Part shown: positions 1-10,500 of the stretch, in pieces
How positions within the stretch are numbered: the stretch's first letter is position 1
Layout: every line of letters begins with the position of its first letter
From: Desulfobacter sp.
GTDB taxonomy: Bacteria > Desulfobacterota > Desulfobacteria > Desulfobacterales > Desulfobacteraceae
Direction: 5' to 3'
DNA length: 64,000 bases
NCBI GenBank assembly: GCA_028768525.1
Contig: CP054837.1
Location: forward strand, 1,780,001-1,844,000
Position numbers and translations under genes: made by a program
The notes under the pieces: generated by a model
What the model was told of the DNA's origin: nothing
Database searches by the model: none
What the model saw: the letters and a program-made list of their open reading frames with translations, nothing else

Positions 1-2240
1 ATCTTGCCGTTCCGGGCGGAGGTTTTAATGGAGAATACCCCCTTGCCGCCGCGGCCCTGGGTTTTGTATTCCTCGATGCGGGTCCGTTTACCAAAGCCGT
101 TTTCGGTCACGGTGAGCAGGGTTTCTTCTTCCCCAAGCACCTCCATGCCCACGACCCGGGAACCTTCTTCAATGCGCATGCCCCGGACGCCCATGGCGCC
201 CCTGGCCATGGCCCGGACATCGTTTTCATGGAAGCGGATGACCTTGCCCCCTTCGGAACCCATGAAAATATTGGAGTTACCGTCGGTGATCCGGGCGGCA
301 ATAAGCTCATCACCCTCGGCCAATTTCACACCGATGAGGCCCCCTGTTCTCCGGCGGGAATAGGCCATGAGATCGGTCTTTTTCACCCGGCCCAGCTTGG
401 TGGCCATGACCACGTACCGGTCTTCCACAAACTCGTCCACGGTGAGGACGGTGGCCAGCTTCTCCCCTTCGTCAAAATCAAGTAAATTGACAATGGCCTT
501 GCCCAGGGAGGAGCGGCCTGCCATGGGCAGCTCATAGACCTTGGACTGGTAAACCTTGCCGTAATTGGTAATAAAGAGGAAGGTGGCATGGGTGGAGGCC
601 ACAAAGAGATGTTCCACAAAATCGTCATCCTTGGTGCCCATGGCGGTCTTTCCCTTTCCGCCCCGGTGCTGGCTGGCATAGAGGGTTACCGGGTTCCGCT
701 TGATGTATCCGGAGCGGGTCACGGTGACCACCATGTCCTCTTCGGCTATGAGGTCTTCGATGGAGATCTCCGCCGTGCTTTCCACAATGCGGGTCCGGCG
801 CTCATCTCCGAAATCCCCGTTCAGCTCGGAAAGTTCATCCTTTATCAACCCCCGGACCACGGTTTCGGAGCCCAGGATTTCCTTGTACCAGGCAATATCC
901 TTGAGCAGTGCCTGGTATTCGTTCTCAATCTTTTCCCGTTCCAGACCGGTGAGGCGCTGAAGCCGCATGTCCAGAATGGCCTGGGCCTGGATGGCGGTCA
1001 GGTCGAAGGTTTCCATGAGGCCGTTTTTGGCTTCTTCGGGAGACCGGGAGGCCCGGATCAGGGCCACGACCTCATCCAGATTGTCCAGGGCGATCTTCAA
1101 CCCTTCAAGAATATGGGCCCGCTCTTCGGCCTTTCTCAGGTCATACCGGGTCCGGCGGACGATCACATTGATCCGGTGGGCAATAAAGTGGTTAAGGATC
1201 TCCTTGAGGGTGAGCAGCTCCGGCCGGTTATTGACCACGGCCAGGAAAATGATGCCGAAGCTGGTCTGCATATTGGTATGCTTATAGAGCTGATTGATGA
1301 TGACCTCGGACATCTGGTCCCGCTTCAGGCCGATGGCGATTCGCATGCCCTGGCGGTCGGATTCATCTCTCACATAGGAGATGCCGGCAATGACCTTGTC
1401 CCGGACCAGTTCGGCAATCTTTTCCACCACCTTGGCCTTGTTGACCTGGTAAGGCAGTTCGGTGACCACGATGGTTTCCCTGCCGGTCTTTTTATTCTCC
1501 TCTACGTCCACCTTGGCCCGGACGGTAATAATGCCCCGGCCCGTGTCATAGGCTTCAAAAATGCCCTTGGTACCGTAAATATGGCCGTAGGTGGGAAAAT
1601 CAGGGCCCGGAATATACTCCATCAGCGCCCGGGTATCCATATCCGGGTTATCAATAAGTGCCTTGAGGCCTTCGATGACTTCGCTGATGTTGTGGGGCGG
1701 GATATTGGTGGTCATGCCCACGGCAATACCGGCAGATCCGTTAACCAGCAGGGAGGGGAACTTGGTGGGCAGCACCGCAGGTTCATCCAGGGTTTCATCG
1801 TAGTTGGGGATGAAATCAACGGTTTCCTTTTCAAGATCGGCCAGCATCTGGTGGGAAAGTTTGCGCATACGGATTTCCGTATAACGCATGGCGGCCGGGG
1901 AATCACCGTCCACGGACCCGAAGTTGCCCTGCCCGTCCACCAGGGTATAGCGCAGGGAAAAATCCTGGGCCATACGGACGATGGTGTCGTACACCGCCGA
2001 ATCACCGTGGGGATGGTACTTACCTATGACGTCACCCACGATACGGGCGGATTTTTTATAGGGCTTGTTCCAGTCGTTGCGCAGCTGCTGCATGGCGTAG
2101 AGCACGCGCCGGTGAACCGGTTTCAGCCCGTCCCGGACATCGGGCAGGGCCCGGCCGATGATGACACTCATGGCATACTCGAGATAGGATTGTTTCATCT
2201 CCCTCTCGATACTGGTCACATTGCTTTCGTTTTGAATCAT
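1..2240 (-). CDS. gyrA: DNA gyrase subunit A (partial, 3' end outside window)
   Basis: Catalytic subunit of the type II topoisomerase that introduces negative supercoils in DNA with GyrB in the cytoplasm. Reading back from ATG at 2240 gives the family N-terminus (SYLEYAMSVI), the quinolone-region motif HPHGDSAVYD with the usual Ser81 and Asp85, and the active-site tyrosine Tyr120 in AAMRYTE. The C-terminal beta-pinwheel begins around the GyrA box QHRGGKG at residues 524-530, which is needed for DNA wrapping. About 746 codons lie in the window; only the last blade and tail are missing. The box is about 33 residues earlier than in E. coli, so the gamma-proteobacterial insertions are absent. The permease gene lies 46 bases upstream on the same strand. 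Identification is secure from sequence motifs. Confidence 0.97.
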   Translation of the reverse strand, partial: MIQNESNVTSIEREMKQSYLEYAMSVIIGRALPDVRDGLKPVHRRVLYAMQQLRNDWNKPYKKSARIVGDVIGKYHPHGDSAVYDTIVRMAQDFSLRYTLVDGQGNFGSVDGDSPAAMRYTEIRMRKLSHQMLADLEKETVDFIPNYDETLDEPAVLPTKFPSLLVNGSAGIAVGMTTNIPPHNISEVIEGLKALIDNPDMDTRALMEYIPGPDFPTYGHIYGTKGIFEAYDTGRGIITVRAKVDVEENKKTGRETIVVTELPYQVNKAKVVEKIAELVRDKVIAGISYVRDESDRQGMRIAIGLKRDQMSEVIINQLYKHTNMQTSFGIIFLAVVNNRPELLTLKEILNHFIAHRINVIVRRTRYDLRKAEERAHILEGLKIALDNLDEVVALIRASRSPEEAKNGLMETFDLTAIQAQAILDMRLQRLTGLEREKIENEYQALLKDIAWYKEILGSETVVRGLIKDELSELNGDFGDERRTRIVESTAEISIEDLIAEEDMVVTVTRSGYIKRNPVTLYASQHRGGKGKTAMGTKDDDFVEHLFVASTHATFLFITNYGKVYQSKVYELPMAGRSSLGKAIVNLLDFDEGEKLATVLTVDEFVEDRYVVMATKLGRVKKTDLMAYSRRRTGGLIGVKLAEGDELIAARITDGNSNIFMGSEGGKVIRFHENDVRAMARGAMGVRGMRIEEGSRVVGMEVLGEEETLLTVTENGFGKRTRIEEYKTQGRGGKGVFSIKTSARNGK

Positions 2241-2286
2241 CCTAAAATACTACTCCAGATTTAAATAATTGCTTGGCCTGTTAAAA

Positions 2287-3369
2287 TCAGCCCTTGCCCG
2301 GCTCCACCATGGACTGGAAGGTGGAAAAATAGATGTCGGCAAGGGTTAAAAACAGGGTGGCGATCAAGGGTCCGTAAATAATGCCTAGAATACCGTAGAC
2401 CTTTAAACCGCCGATTATGGCAAAAAAGACGATGAGGGGATGCATGGCCACCCGGTCCCCCACCACCTTGGGCTTGAAAATATACTCAATGCCCCAGGAA
2501 AGCATCCCGTAAAATACCAAAATAAAAATGCCCAGGCCCAGGCTTTTTTTCAGCAGGAAAAAACCGGCCAGGGGCACCAGAACCACACCGATGCCCACAA
2601 TGGGCAGAAAGGCCAGGAACCCCATGATCACCCCCCACAAAAAGGGAGAATTCAATCCCAGGAACCAAAAAAGCAGGCCGCCGGCGCAGCCCTGGATCAG
2701 ACCGCCCAGGCCGTTGCCGATGAGTACGGCCCCGGCCATATCATTGAACTTATCGAATAACTCCCTGTCATGCTCGTCCTTGAGGGGGGAGAGGTCAAAT
2801 AAATATTGGATGAACCGTTCCCCGTCCATGAACATGTAGAAGACCACAATGAGCATGAGGCAGAAATAAAAGACCAGGTTCAGCAGGTTGGAGGTGATGA
2901 ACCGGGCCTGCTCAAACAGGGAGAACCCGACGACTTTTCCAAGCTCCGTCACCGGCGCTATGAGTTCCCGCCAGGAACCGATGGTGTCGATCCCGGCCCG
3001 GGCCAAAAGTTCGTTGAGCCGCTCCAGGGCCTGGGTATTCTCCAGCAGATTGATAAGGTGGTTGGAAAACACGGCATCCTTGGCCATATTGTACAGCCCC
3101 AGGGCCTCTTTGGACAGAATTCCCACAAAGAAGACCACAGGAATGAAGACCACAAAAAAGATGGCCGTGCAGGTCACCACCGATGCCAGCTTAGGGGAGA
3201 GCCGGGCGGACAGCCCCTTGTACACCGGTTTAAAAATGCCGGTGGTCACCACTCCCAGCAGGATACTGGCAAAAAAGGGTGCAATGAGTTTGCCCACAAG
3301 AAAAATGGATATACAGAACAATGCCAGGAAGAAATAAAACACGGCCCGCTGAAAAATATTCTGCTCCAA
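2287..3369 (-). CDS. AI-2E family (PerM/YdiK-like) integral membrane permease
   Basis: A 360-residue membrane protein with the layout of the AI-2E transporter family: two hydrophobic segments at the N-terminus, a soluble middle region rich in charged residues, then a C-terminal block of hydrophobic helices. Glycine-rich turns such as FLPIVGIG and the C-terminal YGPLIATLFLTL match the family. Family members export varied small solutes; the substrate here cannot be told. I prefer the TTG at 3369 because AGAGGG sits seven bases before it. The longer reading to 3438 begins inside a terminator hairpin. It precedes gyrA on the same strand by 46 bases. Confidence 0.8.
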   Translation of the reverse strand: MEQNIFQRAVFYFFLALFCISIFLVGKLIAPFFASILLGVVTTGIFKPVYKGLSARLSPKLASVVTCTAIFFVVFIPVVFFVGILSKEALGLYNMAKDAVFSNHLINLLENTQALERLNELLARAGIDTIGSWRELIAPVTELGKVVGFSLFEQARFITSNLLNLVFYFCLMLIVVFYMFMDGERFIQYLFDLSPLKDEHDRELFDKFNDMAGAVLIGNGLGGLIQGCAGGLLFWFLGLNSPFLWGVIMGFLAFLPIVGIGVVLVPLAGFFLLKKSLGLGIFILVFYGMLSWGIEYIFKPKVVGDRVAMHPLIVFFAIIGGLKVYGILGIIYGPLIATLFLTLADIYFSTFQSMVEPGKG

Positions 3370-3436
3370 TCTGTTACCCTCTGCTGAACAATCTGTGGAA
3401 ACGCGTGCTTGAATACGCGAGAAAAAACCCGTCTGC

Positions 3437-3486
3437 AAAAACCAGGTAAAGCCGCAGCATGCAAACTTGCACGGCTGCGGCTTTAC
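3437..3486 (-). terminator. Intrinsic terminator after the 51-residue peptide gene
   Basis: A perfect 13-base inverted repeat (3446-3458 with 3474-3486) encloses a second small palindrome TGCAA/TTGCA. On the minus strand it is followed after four bases by a run of five T at 3441-3437. It lies between the small membrane gene and the permease, so it probably separates their transcription. Confidence 0.65.
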
Positions 3487-3509
3487 GCGGACAAATAATA
3501 ATGCCGGTG

Positions 3510-3665
3510 TTAGCTGCTGATGATCCCCAGCGCAGCCAGCACAAGCAGGACTTCATAAATGATGACCTGTGTCCAGCTTCCGAAGAAATGGTAAACAATG
3601 CCGCCCCCGACGATGGCGGGAACAGCCGTGTAAATCAATATACCGAGTTTGCGGGGAATATCCAT
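3510..3665 (-). CDS. Small hypothetical membrane protein (51 aa)
   Basis: ATG at 3665 reads through 51 codons to TAA at 3510. It is preceded by AGAGG nine bases upstream and followed by a strong hairpin terminator, so it has the look of a real gene. The peptide starts MDIPRKLG, then has two hydrophobic stretches (about residues 8-28 and 33-50) joined by HFFGSWTQ, suggesting two membrane passes. It is below the usual size cut-off for gene finding. No family is recognised. It lies between a thiolase gene and an AI-2E permease on the same strand. Confidence 0.6.
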   Translation of the reverse strand: MDIPRKLGILIYTAVPAIVGGGIVYHFFGSWTQVIIYEVLLVLAALGIISS

Positions 3666-3779
3666 ATTGCTACACCTCTTTATTCAATTCAAATTCAATT
3701 ATTTACACAATAAAAATATCTCAGGGTGTCTTACCATTTTAGTTTGTTTAAGTAAAGGCAAAACTACCCTGATATCCTG

Positions 3780-5066
3780 CTATCTCTCAATAATCATGGC
3801 CATGCCCATGCCGCCGCCGATGCACATGGAAATCAGCCCCGTGCCGTAGCCTTTTCGCTGCATCTGGTGGATGGCCGTGACCATCTGCCGGGCACCGGTA
3901 CAGCCGATGGGGTGGCCCAGTGAGATGCCGGACCCCAGTTCATTGGGTGTTTCCACATCAATGTCCAGTTCACGCATGCAGCCGATGGCCTGGGCGGCGA
4001 AGGCTTCGTTGAGTTCGATCATGTCGATGTCGGCCAGGGCCATGCCGGTCTGCTTGAGGACCTTTTTCACGGCAGGTACAGGTCCCAGACCCATGTAAGC
4101 GGGATCCAGTCCGCCGGAGGAGAAGGCCTTCACACGGGCCATCACCTCCAGCCCCAGTTCCTTGGCCTTTTCTTCGGACATCATGAGCACGGCGGCGGCC
4201 CCGTCGTTGATCCCCGAGGCGTTGCCCGCGGTGACGCTGCCGTCTTTTCTGAATGCCGGCCTCAGTTTTCCCAATTTTTCCATACTGGTTTCCATGGGCC
4301 GCTCATCCTTGTCCACCACTGTATCGCCCCTGCGGGAGGAAATGGTGACGGGAACGATTTCCTGGGCAAAGGTGCCGTCGTTGACCGCAGCAAAAGCCCG
4401 GTTATGGCTGAGCAGGGCCAGCTGGTCCTGTTCTTCCCTGGAAATCCCGTATTTTTCAACTATATTTTCAGCGGTCTGCCCCATGTGGTAGCCATAGAAG
4501 ATTTCATAGAGGCCGTCGTAAACCATGAGATCGTGTACCGGTCCCTGGCCGGTGAGTTCCATGCGGTGTCCCCATCTGGCCTTGAGCAGTGCCATGGGTG
4601 CGTTGCTCATGCTTTCCTGGCCGCCGGCAAGAATGACATCGGCCTGGCCGGCCATGATGGCCTGGGCCCCCAGGGCGATGGCCTTGAGCCCGGAGCCGCA
4701 GATTTTATTGACAGTAAATGCCGTGGTCTGGCGGCAGATACCCGCCTTGATCATGGCCTGGCGGGTGGTATTCTGTCCCTGGCCGGCCTGGAGAACGTTG
4801 CCCATGATCACTTCATCCAAAAAAATCTCTTTGAGATCGTCCCCGTAATCGTATCCTTTTTTCTCCAGGTCGATCATGCCCTGGTCCTTGAGGGCGTCGG
4901 GGGAAAATTGTGCCTGGGCCGGATCCAGGGCCGGTTTCAGCCCCACCCGTTTGAGGACATCTTTCATTACACAGGTGCCCAAATCAACCACAGGAACTGC
5001 TTTTAATGAACCGCCGAAAGAGCCTACAGGAGTCCGAACTCCGCTGACGATGACCACATTTTGCAT
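3780..5066 (-). CDS. Acetyl-CoA C-acetyltransferase (thiolase)
   Basis: A 428-residue thiolase catalysing reversible condensation of acyl-CoA and acetyl-CoA, in fatty-acid, acetoacetyl-CoA or polyhydroxyalkanoate metabolism. The nucleophile Cys123 lies in NKICGSGLKA, the His-containing box is GHPIGCTGAR and the second active-site Cys is in CIGGGMG; the NEAFAAQ motif is also intact. The ATG at 5066 is chosen because GGAGG sits five bases before it; the longer reading starts at a TTG overlapping this ribosome site. The protein is some 30 residues longer than typical bacterial thiolases because of a charged insertion at about residues 46-80. It is transcribed away from the NRDE gene. Confidence 0.9.
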   Translation of the reverse strand: MQNVVIVSGVRTPVGSFGGSLKAVPVVDLGTCVMKDVLKRVGLKPALDPAQAQFSPDALKDQGMIDLEKKGYDYGDDLKEIFLDEVIMGNVLQAGQGQNTTRQAMIKAGICRQTTAFTVNKICGSGLKAIALGAQAIMAGQADVILAGGQESMSNAPMALLKARWGHRMELTGQGPVHDLMVYDGLYEIFYGYHMGQTAENIVEKYGISREEQDQLALLSHNRAFAAVNDGTFAQEIVPVTISSRRGDTVVDKDERPMETSMEKLGKLRPAFRKDGSVTAGNASGINDGAAAVLMMSEEKAKELGLEVMARVKAFSSGGLDPAYMGLGPVPAVKKVLKQTGMALADIDMIELNEAFAAQAIGCMRELDIDVETPNELGSGISLGHPIGCTGARQMVTAIHQMQRKGYGTGLISMCIGGGMGMAMIIER

Positions 5067-5085
5067 GTACACCTCCAACTTATAA

Positions 5086-5113
5086 TTGATTTTTTCTTAG
5101 CAACCGATACAAT
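5086..5113 (+). promoter_or_regulatory. Putative sigma70-type promoter for the NRDE/thiolase-like pair
   Basis: TTGATT at 5086-5091 and TACAAT at 5108-5113 are 16 bases apart in the divergent region between the thiolase and the plus-strand NRDE gene. The -10 element matches the consensus at five of six positions. This is a by-eye match only. Confidence 0.35.
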
Positions 5114-5169
5114 GCTTCTACAAATAGGTCCCATAGCAAAGAGACAGATAAAAAACAAGGGAAACTGCG

Positions 5170-5961
5170 GTGTGCCTGATCCTGTTCTCCATTGACCCAT
5201 CCGACGACTATTCGCTTATTCTGGCGGCAAACCGGGATGAATTCTATGCCCGCCCCACCCGTCCCATGTCCTTTTGGCCGGGAACGCCCCGTATCCTGGC
5301 TGGCAAAGATCTTGAAGCCGGGGGTACCTGGTTCGGTGCCGGGCCTTCCGGCCGGTTCGCCGCCCTGACCAACTACCGGGACCTGGGCCGGATAAAAACC
5401 AATGCCCCCTCCAGGGGCGGACTGATTCCGGAATTCCTGGCATTTCAAGGCGCTGTCACTGATTTTCTCTCAGCCCTGGACAAAAAAGCCGGGGCATACA
5501 GCGGGTTTAACCTGCTTGCGGGAGAAGCAGGCAGGCAGGTATACTGGTATTCCAACATAACCCGGAAAACAGTGACGGTGACCCAGGGTATTCACGGCTT
5601 GAGCAACAGCCTGCTGGACAGCCCCTGGCCAAAGGTCACTTTGGGAAAGACAGCCCTTGAATCCGCCATAAAAAAAGATCCCCGTGACAATGAATTGCTG
5701 TTCTCGCTGCTGGCAGACACCAACCGTCCCCCGGATCACCGCCTCCCGGATACCGGGGTCGGGCTTGAATGGGAAAGGATACTCTCTCCCCTGTTCATTG
5801 AAAGCGACACATACGGCACCAGAAGCTCCACCCTGATGCGGATCGCAGCAGCGGGGAAAATTGAAATCCTCGAAAGGACATGGGCTGACGCCGGCTCCAA
5901 CCAGGACCGGACATTCGCCCTGGAATACACAGCAGACAAAACACCCGAGGCCAACCAATGA
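5170..5961 (+). CDS. NRDE/TANGO2 family protein
   Basis: A 263-residue protein of the NRDE (TANGO2) family. The N-terminus MCLILFS places Cys2 as the likely N-terminal nucleophile seen in this Ntn-like fold, followed by the diagnostic AANRDEFYARP motif at about residues 18-28. GGTWFG and ALTNYRD are also family hallmarks, as is the SSTLM segment near the C-terminus. The start is GTG with AGGGA upstream. The function of bacterial members is unsettled; animal TANGO2 is linked to lipid/haem and CoA metabolism. The stop overlaps the start of the next gene (ATGA, 5958-5961), so the two are probably translated together. Confidence 0.85.
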   Translation: MCLILFSIDPSDDYSLILAANRDEFYARPTRPMSFWPGTPRILAGKDLEAGGTWFGAGPSGRFAALTNYRDLGRIKTNAPSRGGLIPEFLAFQGAVTDFLSALDKKAGAYSGFNLLAGEAGRQVYWYSNITRKTVTVTQGIHGLSNSLLDSPWPKVTLGKTALESAIKKDPRDNELLFSLLADTNRPPDHRLPDTGVGLEWERILSPLFIESDTYGTRSSTLMRIAAAGKIEILERTWADAGSNQDRTFALEYTADKTPEANQ

Positions 5962-7451
5962 AAACAGATGTCGTTGTGGTCGGATGGGGACAGACCACCC
6001 AGCCCAAAAACGTGGAATCCGCAGCACAGGGCCCCATGGGGCTGATGGTCCAGGCCGCCCTGTCCGCCGCCCGCAAACTCAAACACCCGGAGTGCCTGCC
6101 GGCGGTGGACGGTATTTTCATCGTCAAAAGTTTGAGCGCTTTTTATCCAGATCCGGCCCGGGAATTGGCAGGGCGCATTGGGGCAGCCCCGAAATTTCTC
6201 TTTGAGTCGGAAATCGGGGGCAATTCCCCCCAGACCCTTGTCAACAAAGCCGCTGCCATGATCGCCAGAAATGAACTGAACATGGCACTGGTGGCCGGGG
6301 CCGAGGCCTATGTCCCCAGAACACCGGGGGAGGTCAGGTCTGACAATGCCCTGCTCAAAGGCATCCCAGAAGATTATAAAGGGGAGGACGCCCAGGGGGT
6401 CACCCCGCTGGAAGCCCGGTACGGCATCCGGCATCCCATACACGGATTCCCCCTTTTTGAAACAGCCCTGTGGGCGGCATCGGGAAAGGAGATCGGTCCC
6501 TACCTGAAAGATGTGGCAGGGTTCTGGGCCGGATTCAGCCGGGCAGCCGCCGCCCATCCCTATTCCTGGACAAAAACCCCGAAAACCCCTGAAGAAATCC
6601 TGAGACCCACCCCCCAAAACCGGCCCATTGCCTTTCCTTACACCAAATACATGAATTCCTTCGTTACCGTGGACATGGGCGCTGCCGTCATCCTCATGTC
6701 GGCGGAATATGCCCGCTCCCACGGGGCGGCCCGGGGCAGGAGGGTCTATTTTTGCGGGGGCGGATTCGCCAAAGACCGCCAGCCCTATATGATAGACAAA
6801 ACGGATTTCACCTCAAGCCCGCCCCTGGCGGCGGCAGCCCGAAAAGCCCTGCACCGTTCGGGCCTCACCATTTCGGATATGGACGCCTTTGACCTGTACT
6901 CCTGTTTTCCCTGTGCCGTCTCCATTGCAAAGAAAATGCTGGGAATCACAGCAGAGGATCCCCGCCCCATGACCCTCACCGGCGGCCTGGGGTTTTTCGG
7001 GGGGCCGGGCAACAACTACAACCTCCACGCCGTGGCCACCCTCTGCGGCCGTATTGCCGACGGCCAGGCCACCACCGGCATGGCCACGGCCCTGGGCTGG
7101 TTCATGCAGAAACATGCCGCCGGCATCTATTCGGCAATCCCGACGAAAAATTCCCTGGCGGAAATGGACAGAGAAGACGAAAACGATTTCCTGGCAGGGG
7201 ACAGTCCCATGGAGGTGGATCCGGCCCCCACCGGCAGGGGCATTATAGAGACCTATACCATCGTCTACCGCCGGGACCAGATCCCGGAATACGCCGTCAT
7301 TTACGGCAGAACCGAAAAAGGACTCCGATTCATCGCCCGCGCCCCGGATGACCCGGCGGTTTACCACCGGCTCTCACATGAAAACATGGTGGAAAAAACC
7401 GTATCCCTGGCACCGGAGCCGGAATCGGGTCTTACCCTTGCCATTCCATAA
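5958..7451 (+). CDS. Thiolase-like protein, TLP1 type, without the usual nucleophilic Cys
   Basis: A 497-residue thiolase-fold protein. The N-terminal half lacks the Cys-containing motif: the equivalent stretch reads GGNSPQTLVNKAA. The second half has YSCFPCA in place of NEAF and a glycine-rich GGLGFFGGPGNN in place of the HP-containing box. After about residue 410 there is an added beta-rich domain (RGIIETYTIVY onward) resembling the extra C-terminal domain of mycobacterial thiolase-like protein type 1. It may bind CoA esters without classical thiolysis. It is coupled to the NRDE gene by an ATGA overlap. Annotated simply as acetyl-CoA acetyltransferase, its function would be overstated. Confidence 0.75.
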   Translation: MKTDVVVVGWGQTTQPKNVESAAQGPMGLMVQAALSAARKLKHPECLPAVDGIFIVKSLSAFYPDPARELAGRIGAAPKFLFESEIGGNSPQTLVNKAAAMIARNELNMALVAGAEAYVPRTPGEVRSDNALLKGIPEDYKGEDAQGVTPLEARYGIRHPIHGFPLFETALWAASGKEIGPYLKDVAGFWAGFSRAAAAHPYSWTKTPKTPEEILRPTPQNRPIAFPYTKYMNSFVTVDMGAAVILMSAEYARSHGAARGRRVYFCGGGFAKDRQPYMIDKTDFTSSPPLAAAARKALHRSGLTISDMDAFDLYSCFPCAVSIAKKMLGITAEDPRPMTLTGGLGFFGGPGNNYNLHAVATLCGRIADGQATTGMATALGWFMQKHAAGIYSAIPTKNSLAEMDREDENDFLAGDSPMEVDPAPTGRGIIETYTIVYRRDQIPEYAVIYGRTEKGLRFIARAPDDPAVYHRLSHENMVEKTVSLAPEPESGLTLAIP

Positions 7452-7570
7452 CGCCCGGCGGCAAACAGTTGCCCTCAATGCCCGCCGGAGCGCTTGAAGT
7501 TTTCCCCCCATGTGGTAATCTTATAGTTAGGTAATACCCAGGTCCCCCGGACAGAAAACAGGAGGGATAA

Positions 7571-10500
7571 ATGAAACGGTGTTCATCATGCGGACAAATT
7601 CTGGCCCAGCGCATCAAAAGGTGCCCGGCCTGCGGCGGACGCCAGACCGCCGGGATGACCGCTGTTGACGATTACCGGATCATCGCCGTCATTCATGAAG
7701 GCCGCTCATCCCTGGTCTGCAGGGCCGTAAAAAAAAAGCATGACCATCCGGTCACCATCCGGGTGTTTACGGACCAGTCCGGGGTGGATACCGCTGTTGC
7801 CGCCCGCCTTGAAAAAGAACTGGATACCCTGTCCAGACTGCCGCCGGATCTTTTTGTCCAGCACTACGCCATCCGCCAAAGCCGGGAGGGACTCTGGTAC
7901 CGGATCAGCGAATGGGTGGATGCCGACAACTGGGGCTCCATCTTTGTATCGGGCATCCTGAACGATCAGCGCCGGATGGCCACCCTCTTCTATAATATTG
8001 CCACGGCCCTGGAATGCCTCCATGCCCACGACCATTTTATGCCCTATCTCATCCTTGATGATATTCTCCTGCCCCGGGATCGGACCCGTCACCTTTCGGT
8101 TAAAATCAATTACAAACTCTCCCGATTTCTCAACGCCCGGGCCACTCACCACGGCCCCATGCTCCAGAAACTGCTCCAATGCCATCCGGACATCATCAAT
8201 AAAAGGGCCATTGATTTCAGATCCGGAATCTGGTCTTTGGGCAAAGTGTTTGCCGAACTGCTCACGGCAGACCCCAATCTGACAGAATTTTCATCCCGAA
8301 TCGACCGGATTGAAGGACTGGATCCCAAGCTTGCGGTATTGGTAAAGGTAATGCTTTCCGATGACCCGGACCTGCGGCCCCAGTCCATGGCCAAGGTGGT
8401 CCAAACCCTTGAACGTATCCTTGATACCATCCCCCCCGGCCCGGTATACCAGATTCCGGAAAAAAACGGTCACCGCCTGCTGGGCCATCCACGGTTCAAG
8501 CTGATGGCAGCCCTGATCCTTGTGGTAATCACCTGTCTTGCCGCGGCAGGCACCGCCTTTTATATGATCCGCGCCCCGTCAGACAGGCCTCACCCAACAC
8601 CCCCTCCCCTTGAATCCCACACCCGGTCCGTAGGATTTTTAATGGTGGAATACTGGCTGGCCCATCAGGAAAAAATCTTTTATAAAAACAAGGTGGAGGG
8701 TACAGCATTTCTGGTAGATAAAAACGGATATCTCCTCACCAACCGCCATGTGGCCTGTCCCTGGCTGGAAGACGCCACTCTCCTCCAGATCCGGAACCGG
8801 TTCGGGGAACAGGATATCCGGTTCGGGCGCCGGATGTACCTCTGGTTTGAGGGGGCAAAGGCATTTAACCGGTACCAGGAATTTGACCGTAGCGCAGACC
8901 CGGCCGATGCCTATTACCTGGCAGGTGCCTTTAAAACCGGAGGAAAAGGGAATCTCAGGGTGGCAGGTGTTCCCAGGGAACCCCGCCGCCCGGGAGAACG
9001 GCGCAACCGCCCATTCAAAAACGACTTTGCCGTTTTAAAAATAGACGATCCGCCGGAGGGTATCCTTCCCATTCCCCTGGCGAGTGACACGGCCCCGGAA
9101 GATATTAAACGCCTTTCCCCGGTGATCATCATGGGATTTCCCCTGGGCAGCCAGACCCAGGACGAATATGTCAATGCCAGCATGACCCGGGGTTATGTCC
9201 GGCGGACATCCCGGGAACTGATCCAGGTGGATTCATCCATCTACAAGGGAAACAGCGGGGGGCCCGCCATCAATGAACAGGGCCGGGTCATCGGTATTGC
9301 ATCCGGGGTGATCACTGACCAGCCCATGGGGCATATTCCCCTGAAAACCCCGCTGTCGGATTTCGGCCTGGTGCTTCCCATTGCAGGGCCGGCCGGTTTC
9401 GTGGAAAGTCTTAAAGCGGGGCAGGCCAAATGGGATGGAATGCTTGATTTTGCCCTGGAAAAAAAACTGGCCCGGGTGGTGGAGCTGGCGGAAGCCGGAA
9501 ATTTCAAAGGGGCTGCCGATACGGCCCGCAGCCTGCTGGCAGAAAGCCGGAACCCTGCCCTTTTGTTCACCGCAGCGCTCATGGACTTCTGCGCCAACGA
9601 CCTTGATGCCTCCCGCAGCCTTTTTGCCCGGCTGCTCTCCATTGAGGGGGAAAATATGGCCTCCCGGCTCATGCTTTATACTATCGACCGGCTGGAGAAC
9701 CGGGAAAGAAGCCGGGATCTTACCGCTCCCCTGTTTTCCCTCTCCTGGGACCACCCCGACGAATTCCAGGGATTTCTGGCAAGGGTTCTGGAATCCGGCC
9801 GGCCCATGGATCCTGAAAACATCGAATATGAAAACCGGTATGAAAAAGCCTGGCGGACATTTATCCTTGGACTAGTCATGGAGACAGAAAACCGACCGGG
9901 CCGGGCCATTGCCCTCTATAAGCAGGTGGTGTTCACCGCCGGCGCCAACGACCACCTTTACTTTATGGCCGCCTCCCGGCTGGCCCTCCTGCTGGCAGGC
10001 CGGGCAGCCTATGGGGAAAATCCGGAAACCGCCCCCCCTGGAGAGGATGAGCTCTGGAAAGAAGCGGCCCGCAGACGGGAAAAAGCAAAAAAAGACTATG
10101 ACGCCGCCGTCGAACTGATTCAAAAAGTGGAAACAGAGGATCTGCCGTCCAAGGAAAAAACCCAGGCCTTTGAAAGCTTGCTTACCCTTTCACCGGACAA
10201 TCGGACCATCATGGGGCGGGCCGCCTTTTTCCATGCCAGGGAGGGCAGATGGGACCAGTCTGTCTCCTATATTGACCGGTACTTTAAGGAACGGATGAGG
10301 GAAACCGCCATGGGTCTGAGCCTGGGGCTGCTCAAAGGGCAGCTCTTAAAACTGGCCGGCAAGGGCAACGGATGCCGGAAATATCTGAATCAGCTGCGGG
10401 ACCAGATCCAAAACCCCTGGTACCGGATCATGGTCCGGGCGCTGCTGGAAAAAACGGATGAAACGAAGCTGATGAAACTGGCTGCGGGCCGGCCTTCAAG

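Noticed and set aside
588..2264. A 558-codon open frame on the plus strand
   Set aside because: It lies antisense to gyrA, whose minus-strand frame carries all gyrase motifs; GC-rich codons create the shadow frame.
7452..7500. Terminator after the thiolase-like gene
   Set aside because: CCGGCGG and CCGCCGG can pair, but the stem has a bulge, the loop is long and no T run follows.
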